A stretch of 64,000 bases of DNA from an uncultured Eubacteriales bacterium (GCA_900319465.1 ONOL01000006.1:1-64000); one strand, 5' to 3'; counted from the stretch's first letter, positions 27,896-36,694 are shown. The notes: generated by a model not told the origin, from the letters alone. Translations and numbers: made by a program.

Positions 27896-28756
27896 TTACG
27901 CCTCCCATCGGCAGCTCGCCCCGCAGGGCAGGAACAAGCCCGAATCGCTCACCGGCAGGGCGAGCTCCTGGCTGTCGGATCGGCCGCCGAACTTTTTCGT
28001 GAAAATGCTCTCGGTCACATAGCTCAGGACCGAGGGGGACAGCCCCGTGGTGTAGGAATTGATCAGCACGAAGAGCGGCTCGTCAGAGAGCGCCCCCGCG
28101 CAGAGGGAGACGAAGGGCCAGAGGTTTTGTTCCAGCTTCCACACCTCGCCGCCGGGTCCGCGCCCGTAGGAGGGCGGGTCCATGATGATCGCGTCGTAGC
28201 GGCGGCCGCGGCGGATCTCCCGCTCGACGAACTTCGCGCAGTCGTCCACGATCCAGCGGATGGGCGCTTCGCGCAGGCCGGAGGCGGCGGCGTTCTCCTT
28301 GCCCCAGGCCACCATGCCCTTGGCCGCGTCCACGTGGCAGACGGAGGCGCCGGCCTTCGCACAGGCGATGGTCGCCCCGCCGGTATAGGCGAAGAGGTTC
28401 AGGACGCTGACGGGCCGGCCGGCGGAGCGGATCTTCGCCATCGCCCAGTCCCAGTTGGCGGCCTGTTCGGGAAAGAGTCCGGTATGCTTGAAGTTCATGG
28501 GCTTGACGCGGAAAGTCAGCTCCTTATAGCGGATGCTCCACTCGGCGGGCAGCCCGCCCTTGTCCCAGCTTCCGCCGCCGCTGTCGCTGCGGCGATAGCG
28601 GGCGTCCCGGTCGTTCCAGTGGACGTTGCGCCGGGGCGTATCCCAGATGGCCTGCGGGTCGGGGCGCACGAGGTAGTACTCTCCCCAGCGCTCCAGCTTT
28701 TCCCCCCGCGAGCAGTCGAGCAGCTCGAAATCCTTCCATTGATCGGCGATCCACAT
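27896..28756 (-). CDS. Class I SAM methyltransferase, RlmI/K-like
   Basis: 286 residues. SAM-binding motif I is VSVLNLFAYTGGATIACAKAG, motif II contains VCHVDAAKGMVAW, and the catalytic-type motif IV is IIMDPPSYGRGPGG; the NPPY-like DPPSYGRG is shared by 23S rRNA cytosine/guanine methyltransferases of the RlmI/RlmK group. The PUA domain of RlmI is missing, and the N-terminal 80 residues are a beta-rich module (GEKLERWGEYYLVRPDPQAIW). RNA is the likely substrate, but this is inference. ATG at 28756 was preferred over a TTG nine bases earlier. Confidence 0.85.
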   Translation of the reverse strand: MWIADQWKDFELLDCSRGEKLERWGEYYLVRPDPQAIWDTPRRNVHWNDRDARYRRSDSGGGSWDKGGLPAEWSIRYKELTFRVKPMNFKHTGLFPEQAANWDWAMAKIRSAGRPVSVLNLFAYTGGATIACAKAGASVCHVDAAKGMVAWGKENAAASGLREAPIRWIVDDCAKFVEREIRRGRRYDAIIMDPPSYGRGPGGEVWKLEQNLWPFVSLCAGALSDEPLFVLINSYTTGLSPSVLSYVTESIFTKKFGGRSDSQELALPVSDSGLFLPCGASCRWEA

Positions 28757-28864
28757 AGCACACAATCCCGTTCCATAGTAATTCGTAGTATTTTATCATG
28801 CCCGCGCCCCGCGGTCAATAGCCTTGTTCGCGCGCGGCGGCGGTCGAACAAGCGAAAAAAAGGC

Positions 28865-28898
28865 CGCCGCACCGGCGATCGAGGTCGCCGGTGCGGCG
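28865..28898 (-). terminator. Terminator of the five-gene envelope operon
   Basis: CGCCGCACCGGCGA / TCGCCGGTGCGGCG, a perfect 14-bp stem with six-base loop, followed leftwards by TTTTTTT (AAAAAAA at 28855-28861). It begins about 30 bases after the stop of the permuted substrate-binding protein gene. Confidence 0.85.
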
Positions 28899-28927
28899 GG
28901 CGGGCGGCAGGCAAAGCCTGTACGATC

Positions 28928-29737
28928 TCAATGGCAGTTGAAGTAGTAGATGGCCATGGTATCGGCCAGCACGACATCGCACTTGCCGGAGAAGAGGTAA
29001 CTGAAGCATTCGATGGTGCCTCCCGCGAGGCGGGTGGTCTGTCCGAGGCGCCGCGCGATCCCCTCGTCGCTGTTGAGGGCGTCCATCGCCTCGGCGGTGG
29101 AGCACATGGCGAGGCTCTTGCCGGCGAGCATCAGCTTGTTGTAGATAAAGCTGCCGCCTCTGGCCGCGATCACGATATCGTTGTGCACATAGGGGCCGTA
29201 TTCGCTGTACTTACCCTCCTCGACCTCCTTGTCGTTCAGGGCGACGCCGCCCCAGGCGCAGTCGATGTTGCCGGAGGAAAGCTCGATGTAGACGTTTTCT
29301 TTTTCGATGGTCTGGATCTTCAGGTTCCAGCCCAGCAGCTCGGCCACGGCCATCGCAAGCTCCACGTCAAAGCCCCAGAACTCGCCGTTGGAGAGGTAGG
29401 CCATGGGGAAGGAGTTGACGTCGACACCGATGATGAAGTCCCGGGGGGCGGGCTGCTCCTCGAGTTTTTCCAGCGCCTGTTCGTCCCGCTCGAAGCGGAT
29501 GATGCGGCTGCCGAACCATTTATTCGCAAGCTCGTCCACCCGGCCCCGGGCGTTGAGCACCTTGAGCGCGGCGTCCACGTAATCCTGCGTCGGGTCGCCC
29601 ACGCGGAAGGCGAGGGAGTAGTCCTGCTCCACCAGCGTGGTCACGGTCTTCACGCCGTAGCGCCCTCCGCGGGAGCCGCAGGCGGCGCAGCCCAGGGCCA
29701 GCGCAAGCGCCAGCAGTATACAGATCGTTCTTTTCAT
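28928..29737 (-). CDS. Substrate-binding lipoprotein with apparently circularly permuted SBP_bac_3 fold
   Basis: 269 residues with a signal ending in LGCAACG (lipobox-like). The order of parts is unusual. Residues 36-76 (LVEQDYSLAFRVGDPTQDYV ... VDELANKWFG) match what is normally the C-terminal end of amino-acid-binding proteins. Residues 101-269 then run from the normal N-terminal strand (IIGVDVNSFPMAYLSNG, GFDVELAMAVAELLGW) through the hinge region to GKCDVVLADTMAIYYF and stop, where the end piece would usually follow. A 24-residue linker joins them. It is the last gene of the five-gene operon; no ABC permease is adjacent. The ATG at 29737 with GGTGA upstream was chosen; GTG 29749 and ATG 29746 are alternatives. 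Confidence 0.85.
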   Translation of the reverse strand: MKRTICILLALALALGCAACGSRGGRYGVKTVTTLVEQDYSLAFRVGDPTQDYVDAALKVLNARGRVDELANKWFGSRIIRFERDEQALEKLEEQPAPRDFIIGVDVNSFPMAYLSNGEFWGFDVELAMAVAELLGWNLKIQTIEKENVYIELSSGNIDCAWGGVALNDKEVEEGKYSEYGPYVHNDIVIAARGGSFIYNKLMLAGKSLAMCSTAEAMDALNSDEGIARRLGQTTRLAGGTIECFSYLFSGKCDVVLADTMAIYYFNCH

Positions 29738-29752
29738 TGTTCGCATCACCAG

Positions 29753-30958
29753 TTATCTGCGCCCTCCGCGGGAGCGGGCGGCGCGCGCGTAGTCTCTCTC
29801 CCGCCGGTCGGCGGCGGCTTCCACGAGGAAGCCCGCCAGCAGCAGCACGATGATCACGCCGAAGCCGATCATCACGCTCCGCCTGGCCCCGTGGGGGCGC
29901 ACAGGCTCGACGGCTGCCGCGGCCTCCGGAGCGGGCTGGGTTTCCGCCGGGCTCTGTCCGGCGTCGGGGCTCTCCCCCGTCTGCTGCGCCGGTGCCGCCT
30001 CCTCGGCGGCGGCCGCAGCGGCGGCCGCTTCCTCCTCGGCCAGGCGTCTGGCCTCTTCTTCGGCGAGACGTCTGGCTTCTTCCTCCGCCTCCTGCCGCTT
30101 CTGCTGCTGATAGGCGGGGAGCTTTGCGTCGAGCGAGCGGGCGTAATCCTCAAAAGCGCCGCAGAACTGGGCGATCACGGTGTCCGACGCGCCCATGTTC
30201 TTGGTCATGACAGTCAGAATAAAGGGGTTGTCGGTGTAGACGATGCCCGTGTCGTGCGTAAACTGTCGGCCCATGGAATCCATGAAGTTGCCGTATTTCT
30301 GGGCGACGGGCACGTCGGTGATGCCCGCCTTGAAATACTGCCCTGGCTGGGCGAGCAGCAGATGCTCGACCACGTTCGGGAAGCGCTCCTGCTCGGTATA
30401 GAGGGTCTGCATGACCTGCGTCATAAAGCGGGCCGTAAAGTAGCTGTAATCGTAGAAATCCTGCACATAGTACTCCGCGGGGAGCTGGGCGTACTGCTGA
30501 TACAGGGTGCGGCACTCGGCGTCGGTGCCGATGTAATGCATCATGGCGTGGGCGTAGTCGTTGTGGGAGTAGACGAGGATGAGCTCGTTGGCCTCCGCGA
30601 GCGTGAGGCCGGAGATCTTGGTTTCGTCGGTGATTTCGCCGGCCTTGTAGCGCTCGGCGAGGATCATCATGACCGGCACCTTGTACATGCTGGCGCTGTA
30701 ATACCACGCGTCGGGATTCCAGTACCAGGTATCGCCGGTGGCGGTGTAGCAGAAGCCGACGCTCAGGTTTTCCGGGTCGAGTCCCTTGCTGCGGCAGTAA
30801 TCGTCGACGATCTGCTGCAGCGCAGCGGGATCGAGGATGCCGGGGTCCTCCGCCGCTTCCGCCGCCGGGATCTCCGCGTCGGCAAAAGCAAAGCTCCCGC
30901 CGAGCACGGCCAGGCACAGGAGCACGGCCAGAAGCCGTTTTACCATGCGCCCCGTCAT
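29753..30958 (-). CDS. Membrane-anchored serine hydrolase (class A beta-lactamase fold)
   Basis: 401 residues. A signal peptide (KRLLAVLLCLAVLGGSFAFA) precedes a serine beta-lactamase/transpeptidase-like domain (50-265): the SxxK nucleophile is in YSASMYKVP (residue about 90), an SDN-like YSHND follows, and HDTGIVY occupies the K(T/S)G strand position. Next come a charged helix of repeated EEEARRLAEEEA units (280-310), a Pro/Ala-rich linker and a C-terminal membrane helix (VMIGFGVIIVLLLAGFLVE) with a basic tail, so it is tethered outside the cell. Substrate likely peptidoglycan or a peptide, unproven. The ATG overlaps the M18 stop by four bases. Confidence 0.85.
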   Translation of the reverse strand: MTGRMVKRLLAVLLCLAVLGGSFAFADAEIPAAEAAEDPGILDPAALQQIVDDYCRSKGLDPENLSVGFCYTATGDTWYWNPDAWYYSASMYKVPVMMILAERYKAGEITDETKISGLTLAEANELILVYSHNDYAHAMMHYIGTDAECRTLYQQYAQLPAEYYVQDFYDYSYFTARFMTQVMQTLYTEQERFPNVVEHLLLAQPGQYFKAGITDVPVAQKYGNFMDSMGRQFTHDTGIVYTDNPFILTVMTKNMGASDTVIAQFCGAFEDYARSLDAKLPAYQQQKRQEAEEEARRLAEEEARRLAEEEAAAAAAAAEEAAPAQQTGESPDAGQSPAETQPAPEAAAAVEPVRPHGARRSVMIGFGVIIVLLLAGFLVEAAADRRERDYARAARSRGGRR

Positions 30959-32247
30959 AGCTCGATGCCCTCCGCGCTGCGGCGGAAGCCGCTCTCATAG
31001 TAGGCGCGGGCGGCGCGGATCAGGTAGTCCGTGTCGGCGCTGCCGGCGGTCTCAAAGCAGGAGTGCATGGCGAGCTGGGCCAGGCCGATGTCCACGGAGT
31101 CCACGGAGACGTGGGCGGTGCTGATGTTGCCGAGCGTGGTGCCGCCGCGCAGGTCTGCGCGGTTGGAGTAATGCTGCACCGGCACGCCGGCCCGGCGGCA
31201 GATCTCGGCAAAGACGGCCTCGGTCACGGCGTCGGTGGTGTATTTCTGGTTGGCGTGGTGCTTGATGACGATGCCGCCGTTCATCACGGGGCGGTCCTGG
31301 CTGTCGGCGAATTCGGGATGGTTGGGGTGCACGGCGTGGGCGTTGTCGGCGGAGGCCATGAAGCTTGCCGCGACGCTGGTGTAAAACTCCCGTCCGAGCG
31401 CCTCGCAGATGCGCCAGAGCGCGTCCGCGAGGAAGTCGGAGTTGGCGCCCTGCTTGGTGGTGCTGCCGACCTCCTCGTTGTCGAACACGCACAGCAGCGG
31501 CGCGTTCTTGCCCGCTTCCGCCGCAAGGAAGCCCTCGAAGCAGCCGAAGGCGCACTGCAGGTCGTCCAGCCGCGGAGCCGCGATGAACTCCCCGTCCGCG
31601 CCGAAGACGACGCCCGGGGTGCGGGGGTAGAGATACAGGTCGGTGGAGATAAGGTCCTCCTCCGCCACGCCCGCGGCCTCGGCCGCGATCTGTTCCATGC
31701 GGCCCATGGCCTTCTCGCTGCCGAATAGGGGCAGCATATCGGTCTTGATGTCGTACTTTTTGCCGTCGTTGGCGGTACGGTCCATATGGATGGCCAGATT
31801 GGGGATCAGCGCCAGATCCCGCCGGATGTTCACCAGCTTCGTGACGATCTTCCCGTTCTCGCGCACGGTGACCCGGCCTGCGACCGCCAGCGGGCGGTCC
31901 AGCCAGGGCGCGCAGAGCATGGAGCCGTAGCGCTCGACGCTCAGGCGGGTATAGACGCCCGCGGAGGGGGCGTCGGGTCTGCCGCGCAGCTTGAAGGCCG
32001 GGGAGTCGGTGTGGGCGGCCATCATCAAGAAGCCGGAAAACGGCTCTTCCGGCAGACGGAAGGCGATCAGGCTCGAGCCGTTCCGGCAGACAAAATACTT
32101 GCCGCCGGCCCGGAGCTTCCAGATCTCCGTCTCTTTCAGTTCGGTGTAGCCCTCCGCCAGCAGGCGGGCGCTGAAATTGGCACAGGCGTGCCAGGCAGTC
32201 GGGCTTGCGTCGATGAACGCAAGCAGCTTACGGTTGGTTTCGGTCAT
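30955..32247 (-). CDS. apeB: M18 family aminopeptidase
   Basis: 430 residues, full length for bacterial M18 enzymes. Metal ligands are in MMAAHTDSPAFKLRG (His, Asp), CVFDNEEVGSTTKQGA (catalytic Glu-Glu and ligand) and the C-terminal TTLGNISTAHVSVDSVDIG histidine. DLQCAFGCFEG supplies another conserved acidic residue. It removes N-terminal residues, preferentially acidic or hydrophobic ones, in the cytoplasm using two zinc ions. No signal peptide is present. It sits inside an operon of envelope proteins, overlapping the serine hydrolase gene by four bases. Confidence 0.95.
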   Translation of the reverse strand: MTETNRKLLAFIDASPTAWHACANFSARLLAEGYTELKETEIWKLRAGGKYFVCRNGSSLIAFRLPEEPFSGFLMMAAHTDSPAFKLRGRPDAPSAGVYTRLSVERYGSMLCAPWLDRPLAVAGRVTVRENGKIVTKLVNIRRDLALIPNLAIHMDRTANDGKKYDIKTDMLPLFGSEKAMGRMEQIAAEAAGVAEEDLISTDLYLYPRTPGVVFGADGEFIAAPRLDDLQCAFGCFEGFLAAEAGKNAPLLCVFDNEEVGSTTKQGANSDFLADALWRICEALGREFYTSVAASFMASADNAHAVHPNHPEFADSQDRPVMNGGIVIKHHANQKYTTDAVTEAVFAEICRRAGVPVQHYSNRADLRGGTTLGNISTAHVSVDSVDIGLAQLAMHSCFETAGSADTDYLIRAARAYYESGFRRSAEGIEL

Positions 32248-32295
32248 GTCTTCTCCTGATATGTTCCTGATCGCTCCCCTGCGGAGGGGCGGCGC

Positions 32296-33186
32296 TCAGT
32301 TAAAATTGACGAAGCTCCACTTCGCGCTGTCGATGGCGGAGGCGGGCACGTTTTCCTGCAGCGTCAGGATCCTGCTGCCATCCACGGCGTATTCGGTAAA
32401 GCGCTCCGCATCGTCCTTCCGGCGGTCGTCCGCGAGCCTGCGGGTCATCACCAGCGCGGTCCCCTGCAGCTCGTAGCAGTCATAGCAGACCGTCACGGTG
32501 CCGTGGCGGTGCCAGAGCTCGTTGGTGGCGGCGTCATAGTCGCTGCTCCAGGTGATCGCGTCGCTGTCCTGGAAATCCACACGCACGCAGGCGTCCTTCT
32601 CCGGATCATAGGTGAAAAGGATCACCGCGTGCTCCCCCTCGAAGGTGTGCAGCCGGAGCACAAGCTCCTCGCTGCCGTCGCCGTTGAGGTCGACGCTCCT
32701 CGCCTCCTGGTGGAGGTTGGTGCTCGCGTATTCGATCAGGAAGGGCTCCTGCGGGGAGCTGCCGTCGGCGCGGAAAAACTGCACGCGCAGCCGTCCGGCG
32801 TTGGCGTATACGTGTCCGAGGGAGACCGAGTCGGTCTCGTCCCCCTGCTGCGCGGAGCCGAAGATCTCGGCCTTATAGCGCAGCTCTCCCGCCCCGGTGC
32901 GCAGCGCACCGGAGAGGCTGGAGACCGCGTCCTCGTCGGCCGGCTCCGTCCCCGCCTCGCTCGTCGGAGCGGGCGCGGGCGTCTCGGTCGGTTCCGGGGT
33001 GGGCGCGGGTGTTTCCGTCGGCTCCGGCGTGGGCGCCGGGGTCTCCGTGACGACGGGCTTTTCCGTCTTGCCGCCGACCAGCGGCAGATCGCCGAAGCCC
33101 CGCAGGGCGTAGAGCGCAAAAAGCATCGCGCCCACCACGATCACCGCCAGCAGCAGAAGTAAAATATGTCTTGTTCTTCCGGTCAT
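32296..33186 (-). CDS. Membrane-anchored Pro/Thr-linker protein
   Basis: 296 residues. One N-terminal membrane helix (HILLLLLAVIVVGAMLFALYAL), then an extended linker with repeated TPEPTETPAPTP units (residues about 45-80), then an extracytoplasmic beta-rich domain (90-296). The domain contains VDLNGDGSEELVLRL, an FG-GAP/VCBS-like Asp-Gly calcium loop, and alternates strands typical of beta propellers or sandwiches. No catalytic motif recognised. Its ATG overlaps the pseudokinase-lectin stop by four bases, suggesting the two surface proteins are made together. Function unknown; an accessory sensor or adhesion role is possible. Confidence 0.8.
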   Translation of the reverse strand: MTGRTRHILLLLLAVIVVGAMLFALYALRGFGDLPLVGGKTEKPVVTETPAPTPEPTETPAPTPEPTETPAPAPTSEAGTEPADEDAVSSLSGALRTGAGELRYKAEIFGSAQQGDETDSVSLGHVYANAGRLRVQFFRADGSSPQEPFLIEYASTNLHQEARSVDLNGDGSEELVLRLHTFEGEHAVILFTYDPEKDACVRVDFQDSDAITWSSDYDAATNELWHRHGTVTVCYDCYELQGTALVMTRRLADDRRKDDAERFTEYAVDGSRILTLQENVPASAIDSAKWSFVNFN

Positions 33187-34835
33187 TGTTTTTCCCCCAC
33201 GCCGTATTCCACCACGAAGCCGATGGAGCCGGAGTAATACTCCGGGAAGTCCCTGGCCGGGTTTTCACGGCAGTCGTTATAGCACCAGCCGTTATGGTTC
33301 CAAAGCATAATGAAGTCCTCTGGGGCATTGTCGTAGGCGTCGACCTCTGACGGCTCGTTTTCGTCCCAGGGATAATAACTCACGTACTCGTCGGTCTCCC
33401 AGACGTATTCGCCGTTGAGCCGGTAGCAGCCGATCCAGGCCCGGGCGAGCCCCGCCTGGCCGATGGCCTCCGCCACCTTTTCCAGCTCCTTGGGGCTCGT
33501 GATGACCGCGAGATGGCCGCCCATGCTCTCGGCCTTGGCTCTGGCCTCGATCCAGCCGGCGTCGTCCACGACCACCTCGTAGCGCACCTCGGTCGCGCCG
33601 ATGAGCGGGTCGGGCAGCGGGGTAACGATGCTGCCGGTGCCGTTCTCGCCAAGCTGCGGCGCGTTCTCGCCGGGGGTCGGGGTGCTCACGGTCATGGTGC
33701 CGATGCTGGTATCGGGCCGGTTCCACTCGCGCAGGAAGATCCGCGCTCCGGCCGCCACGCCGAACAGCAGCACACACAGCAGCAGCACCACCAGCACGGG
33801 GCGTTTGCGGCGCTTGCGCACCTCCTGGCCGATTTGCTGGCTGCGCACGGGATCGTCGGAATACTTCACCGCCGTGCGCCGGGGCTGGGGGCGCGGCACC
33901 ACGGGGGCGAGTTCGGGGTTTTTTTCCTCCACGAGGATAGGGATCGGCTGGCGCTTCTCGCGGCCCGGCTCATAGACGCGCACGTCGTCCGGTTCCGCTT
34001 CCTCGCTCGGCGCGGGGCGGACGGGAGCGGCCGGCTCTTCCTCTTCCTGCCGGCCGAAAAACTCCGCCACCAGATCCTCTGCGGATTCCGCGATCAGATC
34101 CTTCTCCGGCTTTTCCGGAGCCTCGGCGGCAAGGATCTCCTCCATGGCCTCCTCGGCGCTCACTTCCTCCACCGGCGGCTCTTCGGCCGTTTCTTCCTTC
34201 GGCGTCTCCGCCGCGCCTCCGTCGCCGCTGATGATCGCCATCATCATTTTTTCGATATCGCTCAGATCGCCGTCGTCCTTGCGGAAGATGCCGCGGGCGC
34301 CGTCGGTCTCGTCCAGATACTTGTTGTCGAGGCAGCTCTCCAGCATCACGGCCAGCTCGCCGACACTCTGGTAGCGGTCCTCCTCCCGGAAGGCCGCGGC
34401 CTTCTCGAGGATCTCCCGCAGCCGCGCGCCGCAGCCCTTGGGCGCGCGGATCGCCTTGCCGCTCATGCGGGTGAGCTGGGCGTTGCTGCTCTCCCCCTCG
34501 AAGGGGAGTTTGCCTCCGGTCAGTCCGTAATAGAGCAGCAGGCCGAGCGAATAGACGTCCGCCGCCTGGCTCTTCGTGCCGTGCCAATAGAGCTCGGGTG
34601 CGATAAAGCAGAGCTCCTGGCCTTCCCAGTCGCCGTCGCGGCCGTCGCCGATGACGAGCTCGCCCGCCGCGTCCCGCCGCAGGTTCTCGGGGTAGACGCC
34701 GCCGCGGTACGCCGCGCCGGCCTCGCCGTGGATCACGCGGCACAGCTCGATCAGCAGCTCGCAGAGCTCCTGCCGGTTCAGCCCTTTGATCTCCTCCCCC
34801 AGGTTTTTCCCGGGTTCAAATTCGTTCTTGGCCAT
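33183..34835 (-). CDS. Pseudokinase-TM-C-type lectin-like protein
   Basis: 550 residues in three parts. Residues 15-180 are a degenerate Ser/Thr kinase C-lobe: the HRD motif is replaced by AYRGGVYPENL, DFG by GDGRDG, and the APE helix remains (FIAPELYWHGTKSQAADVYSLG). The N-lobe with its Gly loop and catalytic Lys is missing, so phosphotransfer is unlikely. Residues 180-345 are an acidic disordered linker; 350-372 a membrane helix after KRRKR. Residues about 415-545 outside the cell form a C-type-lectin-like domain (WIEARAKAESMGGHLAVITS, AWIGCYR, and a final SIGFVVEYG). CAGGAGG precedes the ATG at 34835. Heads a five-gene operon. Confidence 0.85.
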   Translation of the reverse strand: MAKNEFEPGKNLGEEIKGLNRQELCELLIELCRVIHGEAGAAYRGGVYPENLRRDAAGELVIGDGRDGDWEGQELCFIAPELYWHGTKSQAADVYSLGLLLYYGLTGGKLPFEGESSNAQLTRMSGKAIRAPKGCGARLREILEKAAAFREEDRYQSVGELAVMLESCLDNKYLDETDGARGIFRKDDGDLSDIEKMMMAIISGDGGAAETPKEETAEEPPVEEVSAEEAMEEILAAEAPEKPEKDLIAESAEDLVAEFFGRQEEEEPAAPVRPAPSEEAEPDDVRVYEPGREKRQPIPILVEEKNPELAPVVPRPQPRRTAVKYSDDPVRSQQIGQEVRKRRKRPVLVVLLLCVLLFGVAAGARIFLREWNRPDTSIGTMTVSTPTPGENAPQLGENGTGSIVTPLPDPLIGATEVRYEVVVDDAGWIEARAKAESMGGHLAVITSPKELEKVAEAIGQAGLARAWIGCYRLNGEYVWETDEYVSYYPWDENEPSEVDAYDNAPEDFIMLWNHNGWCYNDCRENPARDFPEYYSGSIGFVVEYGVGEKQ

Positions 34836-34876
34836 GGGAACAGCCTCCTGCAGACTTCAATACGGATCTCATGTTA

Positions 34877-34905
34877 TGTTAACATAAAGTGACGTCTTTC
34901 GTCAA
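34877..34905 (-). promoter_or_regulatory. Promoter and palindrome before the envelope operon
   Basis: Leftward TTGACG (34905-34900), 17-base spacer, TTAACA (34882-34877). The -10 lies within the perfect 14-bp palindrome TTATGTTAACATAA (34874-34887), a possible regulator site. Confidence 0.6.
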
Positions 34906-34948
34906 TACTCAGCGCTCAGGTTTTGTGTCCGGCGTTCGGCGCAAAGGC

Positions 34949-36556
34949 CTATTTTTCCATCTTCTCCGCGAGCTTCTCGATCGCGTCGGCGTAGCGGGCG
35001 AGCTCCTTGTTGGCGCGGCCCTCGATGCTTTTGGCGATGCGCAGCAGCTTCTCCGCCGCCGCGACGAGGCGCAGATAAACGGGGCTCGTTTTATGCTGCT
35101 TCCCGTCGGCCTTCTTTTCGACGGGCGTCCCCTCGGTGATGCGCACGAACTGCCCCAGCCGCAGATCGAAGCAGGTGCCGCTGTAAGGGGCGAAGGCATG
35201 GTAGCCCTTCTCGTCGTTGAGGCAGGCGGTGAAGCTGTCGGCGGACTCCGGGTCGCCGTGGTTCACGAACACCAGCTTCGGTTTCTCCCGGAAGCCGTCC
35301 AGCCAGCAAAGCAGCCCGTCCTTGTCGGCGTGGCCGCTGATGCCGGGGAGCTTGTCGATCTGGGCGTTGACCTCGATGTCCTCGTTGAAAAGCTTGACGG
35401 ACTTTGCCCCGTCCACGATCACGCGGCCGAGGGTGCCCGCGGACTGATAGCCGACAAAGAGCACCATGCACTCCTTGCGCCAGAGGTTGTGCTTGAGGTG
35501 GTGGCGCACGCGGCCGCCGTCGCACATGCCCGAGGCGGAGAGGATGACCTTCGGCTCCCTGTCCTCGTTGATGGCGCGGGACTCTTCCTGGCTCACGCTC
35601 AGCTTCAGCCCGGGGAAAACCAACGGATTTACGCCCGAACGGATCAGGCGGCGCGTCTCGTTGTTGACGTACTGCGTGTCGCACTGGAGAAAAATCGAGG
35701 TCGCTTCCACGGCGAGCGGACTGTCCACATACACGGGAAATTCCCCGTGCCCGGTGACAAGCTGGCGCTCCTTGATCTCCCGGATAAAATACAGCATTTC
35801 CTGCGTGCGGCCGACGGCGAAGCTGGGGATGACGACGTTGCCGCCGCGGTCGAGCACGGTCTGGATGCGTTTGGCGAGCTCCTGCACGTAGTCCACGCGC
35901 TCCTCGCTGTGCAGCCTGTCGCCGTAGGTGGATTCCAGCACCAGGTACTCGCTCTCCTCGACGAACTGCGGATCGCGCAAAATAGGCTGGCCGCTGTTGC
36001 CGAGGTCGCCGGAGAAGGTGATCTTGTGGGTCTCCCCCGCCTCGGTGAGCCACACCTCGATGGCGGCGGAGCCGAGCAGGTGTCCCACGTCGGTCATGCG
36101 GATGGAGACGCAGTCGTTGACCTGGACCATCACGCCGTAGGAGCAGGGGCGCAGCAGGGAGATGGCGCCGAGGGCGTCCTCCATGTCGTAGACCGGCTCG
36201 ACCTCCTCGCCGCCGGCGCGCTGGTTTTTGCGGCTCTTCCACTCCGCCTCGGATTCCTGGATGTTGGCGCAGTCGCGCAGCATGATGTCGCAGAGCGAGC
36301 AGGTGGCGGCGCTGGCATAGATGGGGCCGCGGAAGCCCTGCTTATAGAGCAGCGGCAGCATCCCGGAGTGATCGACGTGGGCATGGGTCAGCAGGACGAA
36401 ATCCAGCGCAGAGGGGTCCACCGGCAGCGGCTCGTTGACGAACAGATCCTTCCCCTGCTCCATGCCGCAGTCCACAACGCCCTGTTTGTCGCCCACCTCC
36501 AGATAGGTGCAGCTTCCCGTGACCTCATGGGCGGCGCCGAGAAAGGTGATCTTCAT
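34949..36556 (-). CDS. Metallo-beta-lactamase/beta-CASP RNA nuclease
   Basis: 535 residues; AAAGGAG precedes the ATG at 36556. The MBL core has FLGAAHEVTGSCTYLE, the HxHxDH motif LLTHAHVDHSGMLPLL, the distal TDVGHLLGSAAIEVW histidine and the SGDLGN strand. The beta-CASP part has ESTYGDRLHSEE, VVIPSFAVGRTQEML and the C-terminal SGHADKDGLLCW and VFVNHGDPESADSF. Such proteins (CPSF/YhfI-like) are zinc-dependent RNA endo/exonucleases. The last 60 residues form an extra Lys/Ala-rich helix (LRLVAAAEKLLRIAKSIEG). Monocistronic between the envelope-operon promoter and the polC terminator. Confidence 0.93.
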   Translation of the reverse strand: MKITFLGAAHEVTGSCTYLEVGDKQGVVDCGMEQGKDLFVNEPLPVDPSALDFVLLTHAHVDHSGMLPLLYKQGFRGPIYASAATCSLCDIMLRDCANIQESEAEWKSRKNQRAGGEEVEPVYDMEDALGAISLLRPCSYGVMVQVNDCVSIRMTDVGHLLGSAAIEVWLTEAGETHKITFSGDLGNSGQPILRDPQFVEESEYLVLESTYGDRLHSEERVDYVQELAKRIQTVLDRGGNVVIPSFAVGRTQEMLYFIREIKERQLVTGHGEFPVYVDSPLAVEATSIFLQCDTQYVNNETRRLIRSGVNPLVFPGLKLSVSQEESRAINEDREPKVILSASGMCDGGRVRHHLKHNLWRKECMVLFVGYQSAGTLGRVIVDGAKSVKLFNEDIEVNAQIDKLPGISGHADKDGLLCWLDGFREKPKLVFVNHGDPESADSFTACLNDEKGYHAFAPYSGTCFDLRLGQFVRITEGTPVEKKADGKQHKTSPVYLRLVAAAEKLLRIAKSIEGRANKELARYADAIEKLAEKMEK

Positions 36557-36653
36557 AGTTCCCGCTCCTTTCAGAAAGAGGTATATCCTGTTTTTTATTT
36601 TACACCAAGCCGTCCCCGTTCGCAACGGCTCTTCACAAAAGTTAAGGAAAAAC

Positions 36654-36694
36654 GGATTGCCGCGCCGGTGTTCCACAAGCCGGCGCGGCAATCC
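36654..36694 (-). terminator. Terminator of ispG-polC
   Basis: GGATTGCCGCGCCGG / CCGGCGCGGCAATCC, perfect 15-bp stem with 11-base loop, followed leftwards by GTTTTTCC. Begins about 33 bases after the polC stop. Confidence 0.85.

Noticed and set aside
27779..31000. A 1073-codon open frame on the plus strand
   Set aside because: Antisense to four recognisable genes, no ribosome-binding site, no family resemblance.
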